From NCBI RefSeq assembly GCF_000264455.2, contig NC_017958.1:434001-498000 (forward strand): a stretch of DNA of 64,000 nt, in the 5' to 3' direction. Each line of letters starts with the position of its first letter. Position 1 is the first letter of the stretch. The translations under genes and the position numbers were made by a program. Origin of the DNA: Tistrella mobilis KA081020-065. GTDB lineage: Bacteria; Pseudomonadota; Alphaproteobacteria; Tistrellales; Tistrellaceae. Under the pieces are notes generated by a model. It made no database searches, was not told where the DNA came from, and was given only the letters and a program-made list of their open reading frames with translations. This document shows positions 16,910-25,653 of the stretch, one piece after another.

Positions 16910-17506
16910 TTGGCCGACGGCGCGCTCACGCCCGAACAGATTCTGGACACGGCGGAGGATGTCCTCCGCCGGTTCGGGCTTCAGAAAACCACTGTCGTCG
17001 ACGTGGCCCGTGCGCTTGGCGTCAGCCATGGCAGCATCTACCGCCATTTCCCCAGCAAGACCGCCCTGCGCGAGGCGGTGGCCAGCCGCTGGCTCGCCCG
17101 GGTCTCGGAACCGCTGGGCGAGATTGCCGCCGAAACCGGCCCGGCCCTGCCGCGCCTGCGCCGCTGGCTGGAGCAGCTGATCAGGATCAAGCGCGGCAAG
17201 GTGCTCGACGATCCCGAGCTGTTCGCGGTCTATCACGCGCTGGCAGACGAGGCCGATGCCGTGGTTCAGGAGCATGTCGGCAAGCTGGTCGACCAGATCT
17301 CGCGCATGTTGAGCGACGGCATGGTCACGGGCGAGGTGCGGTTCAGCGACCCGCGCGCCATGGCCTGGGCGGTGCTGCGCACCACCATGGTCTTCCATCA
17401 CCCCGCCCATGTCGGCCACTGGTCGCTGCCCGAAGCCGATGTCGACCGCGCCTTCGACGACATCTTCGATCTGATCACCCGCGGCCTGACCCCGACCGAG
17501 GCGTGA
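16910..17506 (+). CDS. TetR-family transcriptional regulator
   Basis: A 198-residue regulator. The N-terminal helix-turn-helix is clear: ILDTAEDVLRRFGLQKTTVVDVARALGVSHGSIYRHFPSKTALREAV, with the YRHFPSK recognition end. The C-terminal ligand domain (60-198) resembles the TetR_C_7-type domain in AefR/YcdC-like proteins. No ATG is available near the N-terminus; the start is TTG with GGGGAGAGA upstream. Same direction as and 27 bases behind the aldo/keto reductase, so it probably represses its own operon through the upstream TGACAGAT palindrome. A TTG start suggests low translation. Confidence 0.9.
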   Translation: MADGALTPEQILDTAEDVLRRFGLQKTTVVDVARALGVSHGSIYRHFPSKTALREAVASRWLARVSEPLGEIAAETGPALPRLRRWLEQLIRIKRGKVLDDPELFAVYHALADEADAVVQEHVGKLVDQISRMLSDGMVTGEVRFSDPRAMAWAVLRTTMVFHHPAHVGHWSLPEADVDRAFDDIFDLITRGLTPTEA

Positions 17507-17522
17507 ATCTCCGCCCCTATTT

Positions 17523-17541
17523 GCGAATCACTATCAATCTC
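17523..17541. promoter_or_regulatory. Fur-box-like site upstream of the AraC/MFS/TonB/methyltransferase genes
   Basis: On the minus strand GAGATTGATAGTGATTCGC matches the 19-bp Fur consensus (GATAATGATAATCATTATC) at 13 of 19 positions. It is an island of AT-rich sequence 54 bases before the AraC start and supports iron repression of the whole four-gene run. Confidence 0.6.
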
Positions 17542-17594
17542 ATAACATGATCTGCTAGTCTGACGGCACTCCGCCACTGCCGGATCCGCCGCCG

Positions 17595-18563
17595 ATGACC
17601 GACCGCCCCGCTTCGCTTCACCCCGCCGAGACCGAGTTCCGTGCCGGCAAGGAATTCCGTGTGGGGCCGCGCCTGCTCGACCGGCTGTCGGCCGGCCGCC
17701 CCGACTGGCAGGATCACGCCCTTGGCGTCGGCCGCGGCGCGGTGCGTTTCCGGACGGCGCGCCCCGGCCCCGGCCTGACGCTCACGACCAGTTCCTGCCG
17801 GCTGGAGGCAGACTACCGCTCGCACATCGATCATGGTGGTGCGGTCGGTGTGCTCGCCTTCGGGCTCTCGGGCACCAGCCTGTTCGGCTGCGGCCGCCCC
17901 GATCTCACCCACAAGGTTCAGGCCGGTGATGTCTGGCTGTTCCGGCTGGACGATGCGCCGATCACCCGTCTCACCCCGGCCCAGGACCAGGCCTCGATGT
18001 TCGCGGTCAAGTTCGACCTCGACCGCATCGCCACGGCACTGGCCGAGGCGGGGATCGCGCGCCAGGGCACCGGGGCGCGGCGCCTGGGGCGGCTGGATGA
18101 TCGCAGCCCCCTTTCCGCCCTCACCGGCAATCCGCTGGCCTCTGCCCTCGATCGGCTCCGGGCCGAGAGTGCCGCCCTCGGCCTGCTTGCCGACTGGCTC
18201 GGCCCAGGCCACGCCCCGGAGCCGCCAAATGGCCTGCTCGCGCCCGAAGACCGCCGCGCGGTCGCCCGGGTTGCCGACCGCCTGCTGGCCGACATGGCCG
18301 AACCGCCCTCGCTCGACGAGTTGGCGGCGCTCGCCGGCATGAGCCATGTCCGCCTCAACCGCTGCTTCCGCAAGGCCTATGGCGCCACGGTCTTCGCCTG
18401 GCTGCGCGACCGCCGGCTGGATCAGGCCCGCCGCGCGCTGGAACGGGGCGAGGCGAGCGTCACCGAAATCGCCTTTCTCTGCGGCTTCAGCAGCTCCAGC
18501 CATTTTGCTGCCGCCTTCCGCGCCCGCCACGGCACCAGCCCGGCGGCGTTCCGGCGCGGATAG
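17595..18563 (+). CDS. AraC-family regulator (PchR-like), probable iron/siderophore regulator
   Basis: A 322-residue regulator. The C-terminal 100 residues hold the two AraC helix-turn-helices: SLDELAALAGMSHVRLNRCFRKAYGATVFAWL and SVTEIAFLCGFSSSSHFAAAFRARHGTSPAAFR. The N-terminal 200 residues are the sensing part, with CGRPDLTHKVQAGDVWLFRL as a beta-barrel-like stretch as in PchR. PchR-type activators bind a ferri-siderophore and turn on their TonB receptor; a receptor gene lies two genes downstream. A Fur-box-like site lies in the promoter. It starts the run AraC-MFS-TonB receptor-methyltransferase. Confidence 0.88.
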   Translation: MTDRPASLHPAETEFRAGKEFRVGPRLLDRLSAGRPDWQDHALGVGRGAVRFRTARPGPGLTLTTSSCRLEADYRSHIDHGGAVGVLAFGLSGTSLFGCGRPDLTHKVQAGDVWLFRLDDAPITRLTPAQDQASMFAVKFDLDRIATALAEAGIARQGTGARRLGRLDDRSPLSALTGNPLASALDRLRAESAALGLLADWLGPGHAPEPPNGLLAPEDRRAVARVADRLLADMAEPPSLDELAALAGMSHVRLNRCFRKAYGATVFAWLRDRRLDQARRALERGEASVTEIAFLCGFSSSSHFAAAFRARHGTSPAAFRRG

Positions 18564-18651
18564 GCCCCCGCCCTTTCGCCAGATGACGGCACGCCGCCGC
18601 CGGACCGGGCATGGTCATCCACAGACCGCCCATCCGGAGCCCGCTGCCCCC

Positions 18652-19845
18652 ATGTCCACCCGTCCCGCGATCGCCGCCCTGCTTGCCGCCCTCACCGCCA
18701 ACGGCGCCGGCCATGCCTTTCTGCTGATCACCCTGCCGCCGCTTGGCCGCGCCCGCGGTTTCGGCGATGTCGAAACCGGGCTGCTGCTCGGCCTCTCCGC
18801 CCTGCTGATGGTGGTGGCGGGCCCCGTCTGGGGGCATGTCGCCGACCGGATCGGGCGCCGGCCGGTGCTGGTGGCGGGGCTTGCCGCCGCGGCGCTCTTC
18901 CCCGCCCTGCTCGCCGCGGTTCTCGACGCCCTCGATGCCGGCCGGCTCGATGCCGGCCGCGCCTATATCCTGCTGCTCGCGGCCCGGCTGGTTCAGGCCG
19001 CCCTGTCGGCCGGGATCATGCCCGCAGCCCAGGGGTTCCTGGCCGATGTCACCGCCCGCGACCGACGCGCAGGCGGCATGGGGATGATGGGCGCCGCCTT
19101 CGGGTTGGGCTCGATCCTGGGCGGCATGACCGCCTGGCGGCTGGGCGGCGCCTCGCCGGTCGCGGCACTGCTGATCCTCTGCCTTGCCATCGCCGCCGGC
19201 ACGCTTCTGGTTGCGCTGCTGCTGCGGGCGGCGCCGCGTCCGGCACCTGCCCTTGCAACCGCACCCGCCGCGCCGCGCCCGCCGCTCGGGGGGCTTCTGC
19301 CCTTTCTTGCCGTCACCTTCGCCGGGCTCGCCGCCTATGCCCAGCTTCAGCAGGTGACGGCGCTTCGCCTCCAGGATCAGTTCGGCCTGGGCGCTGCCGC
19401 CTCGATCGAGCGCGGCGGCGCGCTCCTCGCCCTCACCACCCTCGCCATGGTCGCAACCCAAGGCCTGGTGATCGGCCGTCTGGCCTGGGCACCCGGCCGT
19501 CTGGTGCAGACGGGTGCGCTGCTCGGCCTCTTGGCCATGACGGCTGCCGCCGCCGCCCCCACCATCCTCTGGCTGCAGCTCGCCATGGTGCTGCTCGGCG
19601 CCGGTTTCGGCCTGCTGCTGCCCGGCAACCTCGCCGGGCTCAGCCTCGCGACCCCTGCGGGCGGCCAGGCCCGCGCCGCCGGCATCAACGGCATGGCCCA
19701 GGGCCTCGCCATGGCGGCGGGGCCGATGCTCGGCGCCACGCTGCACCAGCTCTCCCCCACCGCCCCCTGGTGGGCGGGCGCGGCCCTGCTCGCGGCCATT
19801 GCAGGCCTCGCCTTCCGCCGCCGCACCGAAGCTTTCGCCGGATGA
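18652..19845 (+). CDS. Major facilitator superfamily transporter (siderophore operon)
   Basis: A 397-residue, 12-span inner-membrane transporter. The MFS signature loop is at the 2-3 junction: GHVADRIGRRPVLVAGL. A second family motif, GFGLLLPGNLAGLSLATP, lies in span 10-11. The central loop is short and rich in Ala/Pro (about residues 195-215). It sits between a PchR-like regulator and a TonB receptor in the same direction, so its cargo is most likely a siderophore, exported after synthesis or imported after periplasmic passage. The ATG has GGAG 13 bases upstream, slightly far. Confidence 0.9.
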   Translation: MSTRPAIAALLAALTANGAGHAFLLITLPPLGRARGFGDVETGLLLGLSALLMVVAGPVWGHVADRIGRRPVLVAGLAAAALFPALLAAVLDALDAGRLDAGRAYILLLAARLVQAALSAGIMPAAQGFLADVTARDRRAGGMGMMGAAFGLGSILGGMTAWRLGGASPVAALLILCLAIAAGTLLVALLLRAAPRPAPALATAPAAPRPPLGGLLPFLAVTFAGLAAYAQLQQVTALRLQDQFGLGAAASIERGGALLALTTLAMVATQGLVIGRLAWAPGRLVQTGALLGLLAMTAAAAAPTILWLQLAMVLLGAGFGLLLPGNLAGLSLATPAGGQARAAGINGMAQGLAMAAGPMLGATLHQLSPTAPWWAGAALLAAIAGLAFRRRTEAFAG

Positions 19846-19930
19846 CGGCGGGCGTTCGCCATAAGGGCGCCCGCGGCGCTCTCGGGCGCTAGCCTCGCCC
19901 CATCTCATCCAGCGCCTTCCGGAGACGCCC

Positions 19931-22051
19931 ATGACCACGCATCGCAGGGTCCGCACCCGCCTGCTCGCCTCCGCCGTCCCCATGCTGCTGGCCGGCGGCA
20001 CGACGCTCGTCACGGGGGCGGCCCGGGCCGACGAGGACGAGACCATCACCCGCCTCGCCCCCGTGATGGTCGAGGCACGCCAGTGGACCGAGGATGTCCG
20101 CCGCACCCCCGGCACCGTCGAGCTGCTGACACCCGAGGATCAGGCGGGCCCCCTCGCCGACGGCCTCGCCGGCATCGCCCGCCGCTCGCCCAATGTGCTG
20201 ATCGAACAGTCCTCGGTGCAGACGCGGGTGGTGATGCGCGGCATGACCGTCGCCAACACCGCCCTGCAGGATCCGCTCGGCTTCACGGTCAACGACGTGG
20301 CCCTGCCCCATGGCGCGGTGCAGGCGCCGCGCCTGCCCGATCCCGGCACCATGGAGATCCTGAAAGGCCCCCAGGGCAGTCTGTACGGCCGCAACACCGA
20401 GGCCGGGCTGATCCGCACCGGCACCGCCGATCCCGACTGGCAGCCGGCGGCCGAAGCCCGCGCCATTCTGGGCTTCGAAGACGGCGCCGACGGCTGGAGC
20501 CCGGCCTGGACGATCAGCGGCCGGGTCTCGGGCGCCATCGCGCCCGACAAGGCGGCGGCGTCGCTCGCGCTTCGGGCAGAACAGGCCCGCGGCCCCGGCC
20601 TCAACCTCGCCGACGGCGCCGATGACGGCGCCTCAACCGACCGGCTGACCGTTTCGGGCGGGCTGACCCTGCTGCCCGACGACGACACCGACATCTCGCT
20701 CAAAAGCGTCGTGGAGCGGGCCGATCTCGGCAAGCAGCGGCTGCGCTTCCTGACCGGCCCCTATGCCACGCCGCGCCACGTCACCAATTACGACGCCGCC
20801 TCGTGGGACGACACGGTGACCGCCATCCAGTCGCTGCGCATCGACCATCGCGCCGGGCCGGTCGACGTCACCGCCATCACCGGCTGGACGCATTACACCC
20901 GCGATTTCCGGATGGATCTGGACGGCACGCCGCTCCCCACCCTGCCGACTCTCTCCTCCCACAAGGACGACACCGTCTCGCAGGAACTGCGCATCGCCTC
21001 GCCCGACGACGGCGCGCGGCTGCGCTGGCTCGCCGGGCTTTACGGCTATGTCAGCCGCACCGATCTCGATTTCCGCATCGGCACGCCGCGGGTGGCACGC
21101 GAGACCTCGATCGACCAGACCGGCATCGCCGGCTTCGGTCAGGCGGAATACGGCCTGACACAGGATCTGCGCGTCACCCTGGGCGCGCGGGTGGAGCGGA
21201 TCGACCAGAGCGGCCGGATGCGGCTGACCAACAGCGCCGGCAGCTCCACCTTCGACGCCGACATCACCGATACCACGCTTCTGCCGAAGATCTCGCTCGC
21301 CTGGGATGTGGCGCCCGAGACGATGCTGCATGCGTCCTACGCCCGCGGCTATCTGCCGGGCGGCTACAATTACGGCAACGCCACCGGGTCCGACAGCCTG
21401 ACCTATGGCGCCGAACACAGCTGGACGGCCGAGGCGGGGGTCAAGACCGCCCTCTTCGCCGGCCGGGTTCTGGCCGATCTCACCCTCTTCCACACCACCT
21501 CGACCGATCGCCAGATCCTCGATCTGGAACCGGGTGGCGTCACCACCATCAGCAATGCCGCAGAGGCCCGCATCTACGGCGCCGAACTCGCCCTCGACGG
21601 CCGGATCGACGAGGTCTGGGGCTGGTTCGCCACCGGCGGCCTCCAGAAGGCCGAGGCCACCTCGTATCGCACCACCGTCAACCGCGGCGGCACGCTGGTC
21701 CCGGTCGACTATTCCGGCAACCGCCTGCCGATGGCGGCAGAGGCCACCTGGTCGGCCGGGCTCCGCTACGACCAGGGCGGCCCCGCCGGCGGCGACGGCT
21801 GGTTCGGCCTGATCGCCGCCAACGGCTCCGGCCCCTATTACTTCGACGGCGCCAACAGCCTGTCGCAGGACGCCTTCGCCCTGGCCGATGCCGCCCTCGG
21901 CTACCGTTTCGGCACCATCGAGATCTCGCTTCAGGCCAGCAACATCTTCGACCGCAATGTCTATGCCCGCGCCGTCGGCGTGCCGCTCGGCCAGCTGGTC
22001 GAAGACGGCACCGGCCGCGAGGTCAGCCTTCAGGTAAAGGCCAGCTGGTGA
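19931..22051 (+). CDS. TonB-dependent outer-membrane receptor (probable siderophore receptor)
   Basis: A 706-residue receptor. A signal peptide (residues 1-36, ending in AARA) precedes a TonB-box-like start (ITRLAPVMVEARQ). The plug domain (about 50-165) includes VLIEQSSVQTRVVMRGM and MEILKGPQGSLYGRNTEAGLI, the hallmark of the family. The barrel follows (170-706), with PETMLHASYARGYLPGGYN and a final strand ending in an aromatic residue (VSLQVKASW) needed for BAM assembly. It resembles FyuA/pyochelin-type receptors by overall layout. GGAGA precedes the ATG. The stop overlaps the next gene's start (TGATG), which links the receptor to the methyltransferase. Confidence 0.93.
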   Translation: MTTHRRVRTRLLASAVPMLLAGGTTLVTGAARADEDETITRLAPVMVEARQWTEDVRRTPGTVELLTPEDQAGPLADGLAGIARRSPNVLIEQSSVQTRVVMRGMTVANTALQDPLGFTVNDVALPHGAVQAPRLPDPGTMEILKGPQGSLYGRNTEAGLIRTGTADPDWQPAAEARAILGFEDGADGWSPAWTISGRVSGAIAPDKAAASLALRAEQARGPGLNLADGADDGASTDRLTVSGGLTLLPDDDTDISLKSVVERADLGKQRLRFLTGPYATPRHVTNYDAASWDDTVTAIQSLRIDHRAGPVDVTAITGWTHYTRDFRMDLDGTPLPTLPTLSSHKDDTVSQELRIASPDDGARLRWLAGLYGYVSRTDLDFRIGTPRVARETSIDQTGIAGFGQAEYGLTQDLRVTLGARVERIDQSGRMRLTNSAGSSTFDADITDTTLLPKISLAWDVAPETMLHASYARGYLPGGYNYGNATGSDSLTYGAEHSWTAEAGVKTALFAGRVLADLTLFHTTSTDRQILDLEPGGVTTISNAAEARIYGAELALDGRIDEVWGWFATGGLQKAEATSYRTTVNRGGTLVPVDYSGNRLPMAAEATWSAGLRYDQGGPAGGDGWFGLIAANGSGPYYFDGANSLSQDAFALADAALGYRFGTIEISLQASNIFDRNVYARAVGVPLGQLVEDGTGREVSLQVKASW

Positions 22052-23061
22052 TGCGCAATCGCACGCTCCCCGTCGTCGAGACCCCCGGCCGCGACGGCCT
22101 CGCCGGCCGGCTGTTCGACCTGATCCAAGCGCCGCTGCGCTGGCAGCTGCTTGCGGCGGGGCTCGATCTCGGCCTCTTCGATCGGCTCGACCCGCCGGCC
22201 ACCGCAGCGGATCTCGCAGGCTCCCTCGGCCTGGATGCCACCCGTCTCGGCCGCGTGCTCGACGCGCTCGCCGCCATGAGCCTGCTCGACAAAACCCGCG
22301 GCCGCTACGGCCTGACGGCAGAGGCCGCGCCGCTGCTCAGGGCCGATGGCACGCGGTCGATGCGCGACCTGCTGCTCACCCTGCCGCGGCTCCGCCATGG
22401 CGACGTCGCCGGTCTGCTTAAGGATCCGGGCCCGGCGCCCGCCCCCGATATGGCGGCACCCGCCTTCTGGGACGGCTCGGCCAACAGCCTCAGGGCCTTC
22501 CACCGGGCGATGGGGGCCGAGACCGCCCGCCATCTGCTCAGCCTCCTGCCCGAATGGCCGGCGGCGCGCCGCCTGCTCGATCTGGGGGCCGGGTCCGAGG
22601 TGCTGGCCTGCCGCCTGGCCGACCGGCACCCGCAGCTCGACATCACCGTCTTCGACCTGCCGCCGATGGCAGACCGCATCCGCGCCCGGCTGAACGGCCG
22701 CCCGGTCACCGTCATCGCCGGCGACATGAACGAGACCGATTTCGGCACCGGCTACGACATGATCTGGACGGCGATGACGCTCTACTATGCCCGTGATCTG
22801 GCGGGCGTGCTGGCCCGCATCAGGGGGGCTCTCGCCCCCGGCGGGGTCTTCGTCACCCTGCACGAGGCGCTGACCGGCGAACGCACCGCCCCCGAAACCC
22901 ATGTCACCGGCCGCCTCGTCCCGGCGCTCCGCGGCCAGGACCGCTCCTTCGACGACGGCACCATCGCCGCCGCCATGACCGAGGCCGGATTCACCCGGAT
23001 CGACAGCCGGCTGGTCGAGACCGCCTTCGGTCCGTTCAGGATGGATTGCGGGCGGGGGTGA
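22051..23061 (+). CDS. SAM-dependent methyltransferase (O-methyltransferase type) coupled to the TonB receptor
   Basis: A 336-residue class I methyltransferase of the plant/bacterial O-methyltransferase type. Residues 15-95 are the winged-helix dimerisation domain (LLAAGLDLGLFDRL, LGLDATRLGRVLDALAAMSLL). The SAM-binding core starts at LLDLGAGSEVLACRLADRHP, then ITVFDLPPM (ribose-binding acidic strand) and GDMNETDFG; WTAMTLYYARD and GGVFVTLHEAL are the later motifs. It overlaps the TonB receptor stop, so the two are co-translated. In this context it may methylate a siderophore or metallophore, either in synthesis or to change it after uptake. Confidence 0.88.
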   Translation: MRNRTLPVVETPGRDGLAGRLFDLIQAPLRWQLLAAGLDLGLFDRLDPPATAADLAGSLGLDATRLGRVLDALAAMSLLDKTRGRYGLTAEAAPLLRADGTRSMRDLLLTLPRLRHGDVAGLLKDPGPAPAPDMAAPAFWDGSANSLRAFHRAMGAETARHLLSLLPEWPAARRLLDLGAGSEVLACRLADRHPQLDITVFDLPPMADRIRARLNGRPVTVIAGDMNETDFGTGYDMIWTAMTLYYARDLAGVLARIRGALAPGGVFVTLHEALTGERTAPETHVTGRLVPALRGQDRSFDDGTIAAAMTEAGFTRIDSRLVETAFGPFRMDCGRG

Positions 23062-23087
23062 TGCCCGTCTGCCCCCCACCCGCCCCC

Positions 23088-23981
23088 TCACCCCGCCGCA
23101 AACAGCCGCGTGCCCACGAAATCCACGAACACCCTGACCTTGGGCGACAGATGGCGGCTTGACGGCCAGAGCAGGTGGAACTGGCCGGGCAGGTCCAGAT
23201 GCCCGGTCAGCACCGGCACCAGCCGGCCTTCGGCGATCGGGGCGGCGGCCAGGAAATCGGGCATGCAGCCGATGCCCAGGCCGCCGGTCACCGCCCCTTT
23301 CAGCGCCTCCATGTTGTTGCAGACCATCACCGTCCGCGGCCGCGGCTCCGCCGCCCCCGCGGGCAGTCTCAGCGGCCAGGGCTGCAACCGGCCGCTGTTC
23401 GGAAAACGGAAGCGCACCGCCCGGTGGCCGTCCAGGTCGCGCGGGCATTCGGGCTGCCCTGCCGCCGCCAGATAGGCGGGTGCCGCGCACAGCAGCAACT
23501 GAAAGGGGCGCAGCGCCCGGGTCATCAGGCGGGAATCCGGCAGCTCGCCGCTGCGGATCGCCACGTCGACGCCCTCGTCGATCAGGTCAACCAGCCGGTC
23601 GTTGAAATCCAGCTCCAGCTCGATCTCCGGATGGGCGGCCACGAAATCCGGCAGCACCGGCATCAGCAGATGATAGGTCACGATCGGCAGGCTGACCTTC
23701 AGCCGGCCGCGCGGCACCTCCCGCGACCGCGACAGAACCGCCCGTGCATCGTCCAGATCATCCAGGATCCGCCGGCAGCGCTCGTGAAAGACCCGTCCCT
23801 CGTCGGTCAGGGCGAGCGCGCGGGTCGACCGGGCCAGCAGCCGCACCCCCATCTCCTGCTCCAGCCGCGTCACCGCCTTGCCCACGGCAGAGGCCGACAG
23901 CCCCAGCACCCGGCCGGCGGCGGCGAAACTGCCCAGATCGGCGGTGCGCACGAAAGCCGTCAGGCTGCCCAACCGGTCCAT
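23088..23981 (-). CDS. LysR-family regulator of the divergent efflux pump
   Basis: A 297-residue LysR-type regulator. The N-terminal helix-turn-helix reads LTAFVRTADLGSFAAAGRVLGLSASAVGKAVTRLEQEMG, and the effector-binding domain covers 90-295 (GRLKVSLPIVTYHLLMPVL, VDVAIRSGELPDS, the last typical of the CrgA/DmlR-like branch). It is divergent from a DHA2-type transporter 141 bases away, with two perfect palindromes between, so it very likely controls that gene. AAGGG precedes the ATG. Confidence 0.92.
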   Translation of the reverse strand: MDRLGSLTAFVRTADLGSFAAAGRVLGLSASAVGKAVTRLEQEMGVRLLARSTRALALTDEGRVFHERCRRILDDLDDARAVLSRSREVPRGRLKVSLPIVTYHLLMPVLPDFVAAHPEIELELDFNDRLVDLIDEGVDVAIRSGELPDSRLMTRALRPFQLLLCAAPAYLAAAGQPECPRDLDGHRAVRFRFPNSGRLQPWPLRLPAGAAEPRPRTVMVCNNMEALKGAVTGGLGIGCMPDFLAAAPIAEGRLVPVLTGHLDLPGQFHLLWPSSRHLSPKVRVFVDFVGTRLFAAG

Positions 23982-23995
23982 GGCATCAACCCTTC

Positions 23996-24024
23996 AATTC
24001 CGGAATTTTCGTCCAGTCTGGACG
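23996..24024. promoter_or_regulatory. Two perfect palindromes in the LysR/MFS divergent promoter
   Basis: AATTCCGGAATT (23996-24007) and CGTCCAG-T-CTGGACG (24010-24024) lie side by side just upstream of the LysR start. They are good candidates for the LysR recognition and activation sites. Confidence 0.6.
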
Positions 24025-24122
24025 GAAACCAGGCCCGCTTCCAGCATCAACCGATCCGGATCATCCTGCCTCTTCCCTCGCTCACCTTCTTCCACGCATG
24101 GGATCCGACAGGAATGAGCCGT

Positions 24123-25625
24123 ATGATCAACCCGCCGGGCCGCCATCCCGGGGCAGCCCTTCTCGCCGTCTGTCTTGCGGCGGCGGCTATGCCGCTCACC
24201 TTCACCGGCACGGCAGTGGCGCTGCCGGCGATCGCCCGCGATCTCGGCGGCTCGCCGGTCGCCCTCGCCTGGGTGACCAATGCCTTCATGCTCACCTTCG
24301 GCGCCTGTCTGATGGCGGCCGGTGCGCTCGCCGATGCCCATGGCCGCCGGCGCGTATTTCTTGCCGGCACCGGCGGTTTCGCCCTCGCCTCGCTGGCGGC
24401 CGGGCTCGCTCCCGACATCCTCACCCTCGATCTCGCCCGCGCCGCCCAGGGGCTGGCGGCGGCCGCCGCCTTCTCGGGCGGCATGGCGGCCCTCGCCCAG
24501 ACGGTCGAGGGGCCCGCGCGGCTCAGGGCCTTCAGCCTGGTCGGCACCGCCTTCGGCGTCGGTCTCGCCTTCGGCCCCATCGCCTCGGGTACGATTATCG
24601 ATGCCGCGGGCTGGCGGATGATCTTCGCGCTGGTGGCGGCACTCGGCCTCGCCGCCTGTCTCGCCGGCGCCCGGGCGCTTACCGAAAGCCGTGATCCCGC
24701 CGCCACCGGGCTCGATCGGGCGGGGGCGGTCGTCTTCACCCTCACCCTCACGCTTCTGACCTTCGCAACCCTCCGGGCGCCGGAAACCGGCTGGAGCGAT
24801 CCGCTGGTGATCCTGCTGCTGGCCGGCACGCTGGCGGGCATCTGGGGCTTCATCCGCATCGAAGCCCGGCAGGCGCGACCAATGCTCGATCTGTCGCTGT
24901 TCCGCAACCCGCGCTTTGCCGGCGTGCAGCTGCTCGCCGCCGCCCCGGCCTATGGCTTCGTGGTGCTGCTGGTGCTGCTGCCGGTGCGCTTCGTCGGCCT
25001 CGACGGCATGACCGCGACAGAAGCCGGCCGGATGATGATCGCGCTGTCGGCGCCGCTGCTGGTGGTGCCGCTGCTCGCCGGCCGGGCGGCGCGGTGGATC
25101 TCTCCCGCCCGGCTCTGCGGCGGCGGGCTGGTGATCAACGCTGCCGGCCTCGCCTGGGCCGCCCTCCTGCCGGCCGATGCCCCGCCCGCGGCCCTGATCG
25201 GCCCGCTGCTCACCATCGGTATCGGCATCGGCCTGCCCTGGGGGCTGATGGACGGGCTCGCGGTCAGCGTGGTCGCCAGCGACCGGGCCGGCATGGCGAC
25301 CGGCATCTTCTCGACCATCCGGGTGGCGGGCGAAGGCATCGCGCTCGCCGTGGTCGGCGCCCTGCTCTCGGGCCTCACCCTTGCACAGCTGGCGGGCGCC
25401 GGGCCGATGGATGCCACCCGCCTCGCCGCCCGCCGGCTGGTGGCGGGCGACGCCGCCGCCGCCCTCGCAGCCCTGCCCGGGCAGAGCCACGCGGCCCTGC
25501 TCGCGCATTTCGATGCCGCCTTCGACCTGCTGCTGCTGATCCTGGCCGCGGTCACGCTCGCAACCGCCCTTGTGGTCTTCGTGATGCTGGGCCGCAGCCG
25601 CGACCGCGCCGCCGCCTGCGCCTGA
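24123..25625 (+). CDS. DHA2-family (14-span) MFS drug efflux transporter
   Basis: A 500-residue transporter of the QacA/EmrB-like DHA2 branch, with about 14 hydrophobic segments. The first spans carry MPLTFTGTAVALPAIARDLG, the N-terminal family mark, and AGALADAHGRRRVFLAGTGGFALASL, the signature loop. Proton-antiport motif C is represented by GTAFGVGLAFGPIASGTII. AGGA lies nine bases upstream of the chosen ATG; an in-frame ATG nine bases earlier is too close to it. Divergent from a LysR regulator. Likely exports amphipathic toxic compounds with proton antiport; the cargo is unknown. Confidence 0.92.
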   Translation: MINPPGRHPGAALLAVCLAAAAMPLTFTGTAVALPAIARDLGGSPVALAWVTNAFMLTFGACLMAAGALADAHGRRRVFLAGTGGFALASLAAGLAPDILTLDLARAAQGLAAAAAFSGGMAALAQTVEGPARLRAFSLVGTAFGVGLAFGPIASGTIIDAAGWRMIFALVAALGLAACLAGARALTESRDPAATGLDRAGAVVFTLTLTLLTFATLRAPETGWSDPLVILLLAGTLAGIWGFIRIEARQARPMLDLSLFRNPRFAGVQLLAAAPAYGFVVLLVLLPVRFVGLDGMTATEAGRMMIALSAPLLVVPLLAGRAARWISPARLCGGGLVINAAGLAWAALLPADAPPAALIGPLLTIGIGIGLPWGLMDGLAVSVVASDRAGMATGIFSTIRVAGEGIALAVVGALLSGLTLAQLAGAGPMDATRLAARRLVAGDAAAALAALPGQSHAALLAHFDAAFDLLLLILAAVTLATALVVFVMLGRSRDRAAACA

Positions 25626-25653
25626 CCAGGATCTGGAGCTGACCGGAGCCGGA

